A DNA stretch of 64,000 nucleotides from a virus. Location of the stretch: positions 1 to 64,000 of IMG/VR virus record IMGVR_UViG_3300027970_000012; one strand, given 5' to 3'. Positions 47,507 to 55,800 of this stretch are shown here, piece after piece. A program made the translations under genes and the position numbers. The notes beneath the pieces were generated by a model. That model made no database searches and was not told where the DNA came from. It saw only the letters and a program-made list of their open reading frames with translations. Numbering within the stretch: position 1 is the first letter of the stretch; every line of letters begins with the position of its first letter.

Positions 47507-47513
47507 TATTTAT
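47507..47513 (-). promoter_or_regulatory. Late promoter for gp22-gp23
   Basis: TATAAATATATA on the minus strand, about 40 nt upstream of the gp22 ATG. Confidence 0.65.
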
Positions 47514-47532
47514 ATTTTTTAGTTTTTGTGCT

Positions 47533-48012
47533 TTATTTTGGTTCTCTTAAACCTTTTGGACCTTTTTCATAATACTTATCTCTATGGACATTATTTTTAG
47601 CCTCGAATTTAGGTCTATCAATATATTTAATTGACACCCATCTTGGGGGTCTTCCTGCTCTTGAAGTTCTCCTTAGTCCATCAGACTTTCTACCGTGCTT
47701 AGATTCACTGGGCATTCTTGGCTCTTGACTAAAATAAAAATTGTGTCTACCAAGAGCATAATCTCTTTCGTCTTTATGTTCTATATTCTTATTCCTTTTA
47801 GAGTTCTTTTCTTGACTGTGAGCTAAATGTAGTTTCCCATATCTTTCTAAATCTCTATGACTTGGAGTGGAATTAGGATTCTCTATTTCCAATGAAATTC
47901 TTTTGGCTCTATTCTTTTCTCTAGGAGTCCAGCCACTCGCTAATCTACTGTTCCAGGGAACCTTCTTTTCAAGTAGGATACATTCTTCAATAAACTGAAA
48001 ATAGGTTTTCAG
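47533..48012 (-). CDS. Putative head-cargo protein starting at a CTG codon
   Basis: The frame from TTG at 47892 is usable (MEIENPNSTPSH), but it extends in frame to CTG at 48010-48012, giving KTYFQFIEECILLEKKVPW after the first residue. That matches T4 IPIII/IPI (KTYQEFIAE) and has L-L-E as gp21 site. An in-frame TAA lies just upstream of the CTG, and no ATG exists in between. The rest is basic and polar (SGWTPREKNRAKR, SKHGRKSDGLRRTSRAGRPPRW). It is inserted between genes 21 and 22, with a late promoter at 48028-48034. Confidence 0.65.
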   Translation of the reverse strand: MKTYFQFIEECILLEKKVPWNSRLASGWTPREKNRAKRISLEIENPNSTPSHRDLERYGKLHLAHSQEKNSKRNKNIEHKDERDYALGRHNFYFSQEPRMPSESKHGRKSDGLRRTSRAGRPPRWVSIKYIDRPKFEAKNNVHRDKYYEKGPKGLREPK

Positions 48013-48027
48013 TTTAGTCTTTTTATA

Positions 48028-48034
48028 TATTTAT
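48028..48034 (-). promoter_or_regulatory. Late promoter
   Basis: CATAAATATAT on the minus strand, 16 nt before the proposed CTG start. It overlaps the terminal TAA of the interrupted cargo-like frame. Confidence 0.6.
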
Positions 48035-48138
48035 GAGAATTCACCCAATGCTCTCTGTTTTCTCAACTTTTTAGAATTTTTAGTTGGTGTTGGAGGATTA
48101 GTTTTTCTTTCTTCTGGACTTAATCTATATGTTGGTTC
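48031..48138 (-). pseudogene. In-frame continuation of the small cargo-like gene beyond TGA
   Basis: Directly after the TGA at 48139-48141 the same frame reads EPTYRLSPEERKTNPPTPTK and NSKKLRKQRALGEFS up to TAA at 48031-48033. The basic composition matches the cargo-like neighbours. TGG to TGA at the junction (KF-W-EPTYR) would explain it. Confidence 0.5.
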
Positions 48139-48351
48139 TCAGAATTTATCTTTTCTATCTCTACTACGCTGCAAATTATCAGATTCCTTATTTGGTTCCA
48201 ATCTAGCTCTAGACTTTTGAAGTAAATTATGATATGCCCACCACTTTTCGGATCTTTTTTCTACTGAACCACCTCTTAAAATATCAACAGCTCTATCTAC
48301 AATTCTTTGAGTAGTGGAGCTTTCAAGCATAAATTGTTTGAAAGTTTTCGT
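48139..48351 (-). CDS. Small basic cargo-like protein starting at an ACG codon, truncated by TGA
   Basis: The first ATG in the frame is at 48330, which would begin at MLESSTTQRIVDRAVDIL. Upstream in frame lies ACG AAA ACT TTC AAA CAA TTT ATG CTT GAA, starting 3 nt after the gp21 stop. With ACG as start the protein is (M)KTFKQFMLESS, again the internal-protein type of N-terminus. The remainder is basic (RGGSVEKRSEKWW, QRSRDRKDKF) and ends at a TGA that interrupts a longer open frame (48031-48138). It may be a decaying gene or one expressed at low level. Confidence 0.55.
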   Translation of the reverse strand, partial: TKTFKQFMLESSTTQRIVDRAVDILRGGSVEKRSEKWWAYHNLLQKSRARLEPNKESDNLQRSRDRKDKF

Positions 48352-48354
48352 GAC

Positions 48355-49008
48355 TCAGATTAAACGAAGATAGTTTTCAAAGTGTTCTAGTTTTCTTTCT
48401 TCGGTAAGTCTTCTACCAATCACATCTCTTTCAATCACTTGCTTGATGTTCTGTGCAATCCATTCTTGCTTTTTGCTATCATACAACCAACTTACTCCTT
48501 CATATATCCCCTCTACAAATGCAGATGGTGCAGATGGGTCGTGAACAATATCCGCAGCAGTAGAAAGCATAAAGTCTTCACTTACTCTATTGAAACCCTC
48601 ATTTGTAGGAACTAAAGAACCAACTCCACGAGAAGAAACTCCAAGTTTGACTCCTTCTTCATAAAGTCCAGCAGCAATCTTACCTAAAGGTAATGTAGTT
48701 AAAATCTTAGCTTTTCCAATAAAATTATTTCCATTTTCCTTCAATGAAATAATCTTATGTGAAACTCTATCTAAGTTGATGGTGGGAGTTGGTGAGTGCC
48801 CAAGTTCTCCAACAGCTCTACCTTTACTCAAATAATTCTCAACATAAGTATTTACTCCTCTTCTCAGAGTGTTCATTGGATAGATTCTTTTGTTTCTATT
48901 GCAGACATCTCCCTGAAGAAATACTCCTTCAATATAAAGATTCTTCTTACCGTTAACCTCCTCAACGATAACTTTTACATTTTCAGCTTCTTCTGTGATG
49001 AGTTTCAT
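48355..49008 (-). CDS. 21: Prohead core protease gp21
   Basis: 217-residue serine protease of the T4 gp21 type. It contains EGVFLQGDVCNRNKRIYPMNTLRRGVN, the catalytic-His region GRAVGELGHSPTPTINLDRVSH, and KLGVSSRGVGSLV (nucleophile Ser, S-S-R-G-V-G). It cleaves after I/L-X-E in head proteins and is needed to mature gp23, gp22 and internal proteins. It lies between the gp67-like gene and gp22, as in T4. The EELxF signal for self-removal is not evident. Confidence 0.94.
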   Translation of the reverse strand: MKLITEEAENVKVIVEEVNGKKNLYIEGVFLQGDVCNRNKRIYPMNTLRRGVNTYVENYLSKGRAVGELGHSPTPTINLDRVSHKIISLKENGNNFIGKAKILTTLPLGKIAAGLYEEGVKLGVSSRGVGSLVPTNEGFNRVSEDFMLSTAADIVHDPSAPSAFVEGIYEGVSWLYDSKKQEWIAQNIKQVIERDVIGRRLTEERKLEHFENYLRLI

Positions 49009-49010
49009 TT

Positions 49011-49571
49011 TTATGAATACGAGTTTACTTGAATTTCTGTGATATGAATCCGACTGGCTCCAGACCCAGCATTATATGCAGCTACACGAGTAACTTTCCT
49101 CAATTCACCATTAGGAGTAGTAATGATACCTACAAAAGCGGAGGTATTCCAATTCAATGTAAGTCTTGTATTCATAAAACTATCATAAGACATTCTCTCA
49201 TCTACTGTTGCAACAGTAGCAAATGTAGTGTTTAGTCCAGCAGGAGAAGCACCAGTAAGAGCAACAGAGTCACCAACATTAAATCCATTTCCAGTTCCTT
49301 CTGGAAAAATTACAGTTGTAGTTGCTCCAGTAAGAATTCCCACAAAATTCTTAGAACCCCACTCTTGCTTTAGAACAACATCTGTTCCACCAGGAACCCA
49401 CAAACTGGTTGTTGAGTTAACTCCTGGATTTGCTCCTACTTCAATGTATGTGTGTTGAGTAGGTGCAATTCTCAAATATCCAGTTTTCATTGCAATAGGA
49501 ACAGAAGTAGACACTCCATCCACAGTGGGAACATCTACAGCCGTAACATTTTGAACTATTTTAAACGCCAT
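49011..49571 (-). CDS. Beta-rich structural protein in the head gene cluster
   Basis: The 186-residue protein starts MAFKIVQNVTAVDVPTVDGVSTSVPIAMKTGYLRIAPTQHTYIEVG and ends YNAGSGASRIHITEIQVNS. It is Thr/Val/Gly-rich, with no enzymatic motif. I recall homologues in cyanomyoviruses at this position between gp67-like and gp21, occupying the place of T4 gene 68. It may be a head decoration or completion protein. The late promoter is at 49594-49600. Confidence 0.7.
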   Translation of the reverse strand: MAFKIVQNVTAVDVPTVDGVSTSVPIAMKTGYLRIAPTQHTYIEVGANPGVNSTTSLWVPGGTDVVLKQEWGSKNFVGILTGATTTVIFPEGTGNGFNVGDSVALTGASPAGLNTTFATVATVDERMSYDSFMNTRLTLNWNTSAFVGIITTPNGELRKVTRVAAYNAGSGASRIHITEIQVNSYS

Positions 49572-49593
49572 TATAATATAACACTATATGAGT

Positions 49594-49600
49594 TATTTAT
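49594..49600 (-). promoter_or_regulatory. Late promoter
   Basis: ATAAATAACTC on the minus strand, about 23 nt before the ATG at 49571. Confidence 0.65.
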
Positions 49601-49611
49601 GAAAGTTCTAA

Positions 49612-49773
49612 TCACTCAGAATCTTCGTCATCTGAGCTAAATACTGAATTTGCAACATAAGGTTGTAGTTCAGAAATTGTATTTGCAGCTTTGGTATAAA
49701 GAATTTCCTTAATTTTATCACTAATATCTGATGGATTTCCATCAGTTGCAATCATCGTTACTAGGTCTTCCAT
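49612..49773 (-). CDS. 67: gp67-like prohead core protein
   Basis: A 53-residue acidic protein: MEDLVTMIATDGNPSDISDK, then IKEILYTKAANTISELQPYV and an acidic tail SSDDEDSE. T4 gp67 (MEELIEAI..., acidic tail) has the same size class, start pattern and position between 20 and 21. It is a small core component degraded by gp21. It was too short to stand out but has a late-type promoter at 49798-49804 and good codon structure. Confidence 0.8.
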   Translation of the reverse strand: MEDLVTMIATDGNPSDISDKIKEILYTKAANTISELQPYVANSVFSSDDEDSE

Positions 49774-49797
49774 AATTTTTAAATATTGTTTCAGTAT

Positions 49798-49804
49798 TAT
49801 TTAG
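49798..49804 (-). promoter_or_regulatory. Late-type promoter for the gp67-like gene
   Basis: CTAAATAATAC on the minus strand, overlapping the gp20 stop codon, about 25 nt upstream of the ATG at 49773. Confidence 0.55.
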
Positions 49805-51468
49805 ATTTCTCCAGGTTCTATGTTTGCAGTAGATACTCCAGGCTCTTTTACTGGCTTACCTAAAGTATCTACATTTCCAGGAGGAGCACCTTCTGGAGGA
49901 ACATCCATTTGTTGAGCCAGCATATCTGCGGGATTCATAATGAGCCCAGCTTCAATTTCATCTTTAATCTGCTTATCAATTTGAACAACTTCGTCATCAG
50001 TTTGCTGTAGAATATTTTGTCTAATATATTTAATTGAAAAATACTTACCTAGATATGGGTCCATTGCAGCAACAACACCCAATTTATCATTCATAATTTC
50101 ATTCTTCTTCAATTCAGAAAAATGATTATCATAAAGATAGTCAAATTGTATATGGTCAGATAACGATGACCAATCTTCTGTACTTACGACATTCTTAAGA
50201 ATAAGTTGAGTTTTCAGCATATCTAAGAACATATATGAAAATCTCTTACGCAATCTTCCTACAAATCGTGTAAATTTTAATTCATCTCGTAGAATTTCAG
50301 AAGACCTACCTAAGTTGAATCCACCACCCGCATCTAATCTTGTGGACGGAACTCCTAGAGACTTATAAAGTTTCTTTTGAAAATATTCAATGTCCGCAAG
50401 TTCTCCAAGATTCTGTCCACCAGGAAGAGTACCTACTTCTGTTCCTCTACCACCTTCTCTTCGGGGAAGCCAATAATCTTCCATCATCGCCATATATTTC
50501 TTGTCGTCTTTAATTTCTCCAGTATCTGCATTATAGACCAATCTATTGCGATATCTGTTCATTACATCTCGCATATATTGTTCTGCCTTTATCTTAGGTA
50601 GATTTCCAACGTCAATATAGAAAAGTCTCTTTTCACTCGCACGAGAAAGACGATAGATTACAATGCTATCCTCAATCATTCTTAGTTGATTTAGAGATTT
50701 AATTGCCTTATGAAGATAGGATAGGACTGTCTGCTTATTTCTATCCACAAGCCCAGAAGTTACCGAAACTACGCTATCATTGGTCAATTTGATTGAATTC
50801 TTTTCGGAAGTGAAGCTTGTCCGAATTGCAGAATTACCTAGAGACGATGAGTTTGCATTGGGGTCGTACTGATAAAATTCCTCAATCTCTGGATTCAGAA
50901 TTGCACTATTGAGGTCTTCTTGAGTAATGCGAATATTTTGTGACTTCTCTTTTTTTATTCTTCTGATGTACTTAATTTTAAGTGGGTCTATGTATCGCAG
51001 CTCTTTAATTCCCTCGGACGGGGCAGCTAAGTCAATCACTTTATGATAATATAGTTTTCCATCTACATACCAATTTCGGAAGATTTCATGAGCCTTCTTA
51101 TCAAAGTCCATAATTTCTTTGATATATTTAAATTCCTGACGAATTCTATCCTTCAGTTTATCCGTAGCAGGAAGATTTGTTAAGTCAATTTGAACAGGAC
51201 TATCATTTAAATCTGATACAATAGCCTCATTTACAATGTCTTCTATTGCACTGTCGCATTCTGGATGAAGCGACATTTCTCTATATCTTTGTATTAAATC
51301 TGCTTCTGTTTTATATACGCCATCAATGTCTACATACTGTCCGTGAAATCCACTACCTACAAAATAATCAGATTGGTCCTCATTATTCTTTGGAACTGGA
51401 GATAATATCTTACTCTTTTTATTATTATCTCCAGATGAATCAATCTGAAATCCAAATAATTTAGCCAT
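49801..51468 (-). CDS. 20: Portal vertex protein gp20
   Basis: The 555-residue portal has DGVYKTEADLIQRYREMSLHPECDSAIEDIVNEAIV near the N-terminus, RYIDPLKIKYIRRI, the central SYLHKAIKSLNQLRMIEDSIVIYRLSRASEKRLFYIDVGNLPK, and EVGTLPGGQNLGELADIEYFQKKLYKSLGVPSTRL. These are the conserved regions used for cyanophage g20 typing. It forms the dodecameric gate for DNA and initiates head assembly. It has a CTAAATA promoter at 51494-51500. Confidence 0.96.
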   Translation of the reverse strand: MAKLFGFQIDSSGDNNKKSKILSPVPKNNEDQSDYFVGSGFHGQYVDIDGVYKTEADLIQRYREMSLHPECDSAIEDIVNEAIVSDLNDSPVQIDLTNLPATDKLKDRIRQEFKYIKEIMDFDKKAHEIFRNWYVDGKLYYHKVIDLAAPSEGIKELRYIDPLKIKYIRRIKKEKSQNIRITQEDLNSAILNPEIEEFYQYDPNANSSSLGNSAIRTSFTSEKNSIKLTNDSVVSVTSGLVDRNKQTVLSYLHKAIKSLNQLRMIEDSIVIYRLSRASEKRLFYIDVGNLPKIKAEQYMRDVMNRYRNRLVYNADTGEIKDDKKYMAMMEDYWLPRREGGRGTEVGTLPGGQNLGELADIEYFQKKLYKSLGVPSTRLDAGGGFNLGRSSEILRDELKFTRFVGRLRKRFSYMFLDMLKTQLILKNVVSTEDWSSLSDHIQFDYLYDNHFSELKKNEIMNDKLGVVAAMDPYLGKYFSIKYIRQNILQQTDDEVVQIDKQIKDEIEAGLIMNPADMLAQQMDVPPEGAPPGNVDTLGKPVKEPGVSTANIEPGEI

Positions 51469-51493
51469 TCACAAACTCAAAGTTAACTCAGTT

Positions 51494-51500
51494 TATTTAG
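51494..51500 (-). promoter_or_regulatory. Late-type promoter for gp20
   Basis: CTAAATAAACTG on the minus strand, about 26 nt before the gp20 ATG, overlapping the gp19 stop. Confidence 0.6.
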
Positions 51501-52147
51501 GTAGTTTCCGAAGTTCCCAGCATACTTGTAGAAGAATTCTCTTCAAATGTATCCCACCACTGATATTGTAGAGTTACTTGGAATTCTTGAATCTGGTCTG
51601 TGCTATCATAAGATAAGTCAATAGGACTAATATCAGATGGGAAGCAACCATAGAATTTATAGGTCTTCAATACAGGCATATTTGCCGAAGTTGAAGGTAG
51701 AGATGCACCAGTTGCACCACCCTGATTTACAACTCCTCTTCCAAGTTGATACACCAACATTTCTCTTTGATATGCAGCAGGAGTAATAACGCCAGCATTA
51801 TCGTCGTGACGATTCATGAAGTTGCTCCACTTCTCAAATGCATTACGAATCTTGAAATTGGTATCGTTAATAACTGTAATAGTCCAAGGTTCAAAGGTTC
51901 TATCTCCAGCAACTTTCAGAGTTCTTCCACGAAATGGAACTCCGATTGAAGAAATGGTAGAACCAGGAATTTGTGAACCCTTAACCATAATTCTAAAATC
52001 TAGGTCAGGTGTAATACCAATTTCTGGGAAATTGAGTACACATTCAAACAGATTCGCTCTTGCTCCACCACCAACTAACCTAGCTTTAAAGTCGTTGATA
52101 GTTCTCTCTGAGTACTGGGGTAAATTTGATGTTGCTTCGTTAGCCAT
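51497..52147 (-). CDS. 19: Tail tube protein gp19
   Basis: The 216-residue protein has RTINDFKARLVGGGARANLFECVLNFPE, MVKGSQIPGSTISSIGVPFRGRTLKVAGDRTFEPWTITVINDTNF and KFYGCFPSDISPIDLSYDSTDQIQEFQVTLQYQWWD, the standard tail tube signature. It polymerises on the baseplate to form the inner tail tube through which DNA passes. It is located between sheath gp18 and portal gp20. Confidence 0.95.
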   Translation of the reverse strand: MANEATSNLPQYSERTINDFKARLVGGGARANLFECVLNFPEIGITPDLDFRIMVKGSQIPGSTISSIGVPFRGRTLKVAGDRTFEPWTITVINDTNFKIRNAFEKWSNFMNRHDDNAGVITPAAYQREMLVYQLGRGVVNQGGATGASLPSTSANMPVLKTYKFYGCFPSDISPIDLSYDSTDQIQEFQVTLQYQWWDTFEENSSTSMLGTSETT

Positions 52148-52166
52148 TGGTTATTCCTCTAGTAAA

Positions 52167-54317
52167 TTAAACGCTTCCTACAACTTCGGAGAATGAAACT
52201 CCTGTTTTTGTAGCCACAAAAGTCAGTCCTACAAAATTGATAGACCTGTTTGGTTTGATATAAATATCAGCCTTGAATTCATTTGCATCAATCACATCAG
52301 GAGTGTTGTTTGACTCATCACATACCAATATAAATTCTGAAATTCCACGTTTTGCTCTTACATCTCTTAGATAAGGCTCAACAATATTAATGAAGTTAGT
52401 TCTTGTGATAGAATCGTTAAATTCAAATAACTGGGCTCTGGCAGCCTGCTCAATAGATTGTTCTAAAGTTAAGAATAACATTCTCACGTTGATTCTATCA
52501 AAGGCTGATGGGTATGCTAGACCTGTCTTATCTCCAAAAAGAATATATCCAGAACCTGCAGAAGAGATGATAGGATTGATTCTGTTTGAATATAGTGAAT
52601 CTCTTTGAGTTTTTGTTGGATTGTAAGCTAGTTTGATGATATTGTTGATAGTTCCTCTGGTGCTTCCAGCAGGAGAATACCAAGGATAGCTGTTTATAGA
52701 AGTTCTTACAATTGCTCCTGCAACATCAGAATTACAAGGAATATATACAAACTTGCTATTGAAACGGTCTAGAGTATACTTATATCCACTATCAAAGATT
52801 ACATAAGAAGAAGATTTGATAGGAGAGAAGAACTGTAGAATGGCGTTTGTTTGAGTAGTACTATTATTACTTCCCACTACACTAGACTTGTATGGAGAAA
52901 CAACAGCAATACAGTCTTTTCTAGACTCTGCAATGTTGATAAGTTCATTTGCCTTTGCTTGAGCATCATAAATTGTTGGTCCACCAGATGGTCCACCCAA
53001 AATAAAGTTAATAGAACTTGCTTCTACATTTAGAAAGAGTCTATATGACGTAATAATATCTTGTGTACTGACTGAGTATCCACCAAGGAAATTCACTCCG
53101 CTATAATCTGTTCCTCCAACTAAGTTATAAAGTCGTGAGCCGATTACGTTGTAGGATTTATCTTGAACCGCAGTTCCCCAAGGACTTGAAGTTAGACTAT
53201 AAGTATTTCCACTCAGTTGAGTGATATCTGAAACTCTTCCTGCTTCTGGGAATCCAACAAAGACATAGTTTGAATTCTGATTTACAAATTCTTTATAGTA
53301 GATGGGTTGAGATGGTGAAATTCGGGCATCAATACCTTTGGATAGTCCAGTGAATTTTTCAAGAACGTTTCCAGATACTCCACTAATTACACCAGTATCA
53401 TCTACAACTACAACGTGAACCTCATCACTCTTTGCATTTCTTTCTAGAGCATATTGAGAAGTTCCAGGCTTTGGTGCAATGGATTTCCAATAGATAATTC
53501 CATTCTTGAGTGATATAACTTGATTATCATACCAGTCTTGAATAGCTCCAGAACTTACAGTGGTGACTACAGTTCCTGCAGTTCCAGTAACAGTCAGTGC
53601 AGTAGTGGTGGGTGCAACTAAAGAGGATACCACAGAGCTGTAGTTGTAGTTAATATCAACTTCTTGACCAGCACTTGGAACTCTGCTGATAACTTTAATA
53701 TCAAAGGAACTATTACCAATACCCGTAATTAGTCCTCTGACGTAGCCAGTGAATGTGCCCACAGTACCATCAGCTTGTAGGTATTGTGTAGCAGTTTTGG
53801 TTTGTGTGACCGCAAGACCTACCTGAATACCACTTGTGGAAATTCCAGTTACAGTTTGGTCTGCTGCAGCATCAATTACACAAACTTTCAGGTCATTTGC
53901 CCAGGAACCAGGATTTCTTGCAGAAAATACCCAATCCACATCATTGATACGATTGCTTTGATAATCTTCGTATGAAGTGATTTTTAACGAAATGGAAGTA
54001 TTTGCAATTGTAACATTAGAGTTAATCAGTGCAGAAGGATTTCCAGTAACATCGCTTCTTACAACATTCAGTGCTCCACCATAAGATAGGTAGTTAGATG
54101 CAGACAACCAGTATTCATATTGGTCTTCTGATGTTTGTGGTTTTCCAAAAATATCTAATAATTCTTGTTCTGACTGAATGATGGTTGGAACATTTACTGG
54201 ACCCTTCTGAAATGGACCGACAATGGCTCCAACATTCTGTCTACTTGAAACAATATTTCCTCGTGTTAAATCAACCTCTCTTATATTCACACCAGGAGAT
54301 ACCAAATTGATAGCCAT
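52167..54317 (-). CDS. 18: Tail sheath protein gp18
   Basis: The start is the ATG at 54317 (MAINLVSPGVNIREVDLT) with AGAGGAAAA just upstream; the frame open to 54344 is noncoding leader. The about 716-residue sheath shows NVGAIVGPFQKGPVNVPTIIQSEQELLDIFG at the N-terminus and the conserved C-terminal domain (ARAQLFEFNDSITRTNFINIVEPYLRDVRAKRGISEFILVCDESNNTPDVIDANEFKADIYIKPNRSINFVGLTFVATKTG region). It contracts at infection. CTAAATAC promoter at 54355-54361. Confidence 0.96.
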   Translation of the reverse strand: MAINLVSPGVNIREVDLTRGNIVSSRQNVGAIVGPFQKGPVNVPTIIQSEQELLDIFGKPQTSEDQYEYWLSASNYLSYGGALNVVRSDVTGNPSALINSNVTIANTSISLKITSYEDYQSNRINDVDWVFSARNPGSWANDLKVCVIDAAADQTVTGISTSGIQVGLAVTQTKTATQYLQADGTVGTFTGYVRGLITGIGNSSFDIKVISRVPSAGQEVDINYNYSSVVSSLVAPTTTALTVTGTAGTVVTTVSSGAIQDWYDNQVISLKNGIIYWKSIAPKPGTSQYALERNAKSDEVHVVVVDDTGVISGVSGNVLEKFTGLSKGIDARISPSQPIYYKEFVNQNSNYVFVGFPEAGRVSDITQLSGNTYSLTSSPWGTAVQDKSYNVIGSRLYNLVGGTDYSGVNFLGGYSVSTQDIITSYRLFLNVEASSINFILGGPSGGPTIYDAQAKANELINIAESRKDCIAVVSPYKSSVVGSNNSTTQTNAILQFFSPIKSSSYVIFDSGYKYTLDRFNSKFVYIPCNSDVAGAIVRTSINSYPWYSPAGSTRGTINNIIKLAYNPTKTQRDSLYSNRINPIISSAGSGYILFGDKTGLAYPSAFDRINVRMLFLTLEQSIEQAARAQLFEFNDSITRTNFINIVEPYLRDVRAKRGISEFILVCDESNNTPDVIDANEFKADIYIKPNRSINFVGLTFVATKTGVSFSEVVGSV

Positions 54318-54354
54318 ATGTTTTCCTCTGAACCAAAGTCTCATTTCCTAGTAG

Positions 54355-54361
54355 TATTTAG
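54355..54361 (-). promoter_or_regulatory. Late-type promoter for gp18
   Basis: CTAAATACTAC on the minus strand, about 38 nt before the gp18 ATG at 54317. Confidence 0.6.
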
Positions 54362-54407
54362 GAAAATTGATTTTTATCAGACCAGTTGTGTTAAATTATA
54401 CAAAAAT

Positions 54408-55655
54408 TTATCCCATATAAAATTCGGACGAAACATCTCCATACTCATCTAAATTCCATACTTCCATCGGCATATTTTCTGTATTCGCCATCATCCAAAC
54501 ATCTCCAGTTTCTTTTTCAACTGTAATTTCATCATCATTCTCTAATCCAGTATTAATAAATCCAAATGGAGCCATATCTTGTTCAATCTGCTCCTTCTGT
54601 TCAAGATACATTCTCTTACGAATGTCATTGTTGGTAATTTCTTTGAAGTATTCCTGAACAACTAACCAAGAGAAAATTACGATACACATACAAAGGTCAT
54701 CATTCGTTCCAATTTCAGCTTGATATGAATTATTTTTGGATATGAATGTAGTTAACTCACTAATAATATCAAAGTCTTCAATGATAAGTTTATTGTCCTC
54801 AATGATGGTTTTCATATTAGAACAACCCACTCTCTTTACTTGCTTGGACATTTTGATTCCTAACTGTGAGGTCTTACCCGAAAATCCTTGTCCAACTAAT
54901 TGTCCAGCTCTACCTCTCATAGAACACATTAGAAGATTTTCATACTCAAGTTCATATTGTAAGTCTTTGGCTACTTGGTCTCCTACACTTGCGATTTCAA
55001 TGAGAACATAAGCTTTGTTATATGAATTTGCTACCTTATAAATGATATCTGGAAGAAGTAGTGGCTTAAGTTCATTATTTTTATACTTTGCAACAATCTT
55101 GTATGGAATATTTGTGATGTCGTATATGATGAATGCGTGATAATCCTTACCCGTTCCTTCTGAAACGTCCACAGTCATAATGTAATTGTGTTCCTCTATA
55201 GGAGGTTCATACACATCAAGTCCTTCAGACCGAGTAATTGGGTCGTTGTATATTAGGTTTTGTAGTTTTGATGAGGTAATGAGCGTATCAACAGAACCTA
55301 GGAAACTACAGTTGTGTGATACTATATTGTTAGAATAATAAAGATGGTCTTCTCCAGAGTTGACAATATCAAATAATTCTACTTCTTTCTTAATGGTTCG
55401 GTATGATTTGAGAAATGTTCCACCATTCTTGGTAAAAACTTCTGTTGTCTTATTTAAATTCTTAGCTTTGACAATACCATCTATTGTAGAGAGTGGATGG
55501 TCCAAAGAGCACTTGAGTTCATTTCCGTCTTCAAATATTAAATGAATATATTTGTTCTTCTTAATCTTATTGACGCCCAGAAAAGATTGAAATCCATTTG
55601 GAGTTGAGATTTTAATCTTTTTATGATTTAATACTATGGTTTCTGGAAGCTTCAT
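54408..55655 (-). CDS. 17: Terminase large subunit gp17, C-terminal part with atypical IntC
   Basis: The 415-residue product has a 115-residue IntC followed by Cys+1 and the 300-residue gp17 nuclease half (CSFLGSVDTLITSSKLQNL). Nuclease acidic residues are visible: MTVDVSEGTGKDYHAF, VLIEIASVGDQ and IGTNDDLCMCIVIFSWL. It cuts concatemeric DNA at the start and end of packaging and must be joined to the ATPase half. The IntC includes block B (ELKCSLDHPLS), which is normally on IntN, so the split lies unusually early. The start is 25 nt after the stop of a small remnant ORF. Confidence 0.93.
   Translation of the reverse strand: MKLPETIVLNHKKIKISTPNGFQSFLGVNKIKKNKYIHLIFEDGNELKCSLDHPLSTIDGIVKAKNLNKTTEVFTKNGGTFLKSYRTIKKEVELFDIVNSGEDHLYYSNNIVSHNCSFLGSVDTLITSSKLQNLIYNDPITRSEGLDVYEPPIEEHNYIMTVDVSEGTGKDYHAFIIYDITNIPYKIVAKYKNNELKPLLLPDIIYKVANSYNKAYVLIEIASVGDQVAKDLQYELEYENLLMCSMRGRAGQLVGQGFSGKTSQLGIKMSKQVKRVGCSNMKTIIEDNKLIIEDFDIISELTTFISKNNSYQAEIGTNDDLCMCIVIFSWLVVQEYFKEITNNDIRKRMYLEQKEQIEQDMAPFGFINTGLENDDEITVEKETGDVWMMANTENMPMEVWNLDEYGDVSSEFYMG
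55311..55655 (-). mobile_element. gp17 atypically split intein, long IntC half
   Basis: 115 residues: IKISTPNGFQSFLGVNKI, block B CSLDHPLS, block F ELFDIVNSGEDHLYYSNNI, block G VSHN before Cys+1. It resembles the AceL-TerL-type IntC (STPNGF-like start, S/T-x-x-H, end VSHN-C), recalled from the literature. The partner IntN is only 34 residues (55775-55876). Confidence 0.88.
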
Positions 55656-55680
55656 TCAGTTAGGAACTTTATACATCTAT

Positions 55681-55800
55681 TTAATGTTTCTTGTTTATAT
55701 GAGTTCTGGTCTTAAATCCATATTTTTCTGCTATTTGTTGATGAGTCATATTTAGATTATGATAATCAAATTCAATCTGTTCCTTGGTTGGATAGTTCAT
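55681..55800 (-). CDS. 39-residue helix-turn-helix remnant between the terminase halves
   Basis: ATG to TAA encodes MNYPTKEQIEFDYHNLNMTHQQIAEKYGFK and TRTHINKKH. N-M-T-H-Q-Q-I-A-E-K-Y-G-F is a helix-turn-helix of the kind found at the N-terminus or linker of homing endonucleases (compare the KSIEQIASENNVS segment of the plus-strand endonuclease). The ORF overlaps the end of the IntN frame by 29 nt. It looks like what remains of an endonuclease gene, or a free HTH peptide. Confidence 0.5.
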   Translation of the reverse strand: MNYPTKEQIEFDYHNLNMTHQQIAEKYGFKTRTHINKKH

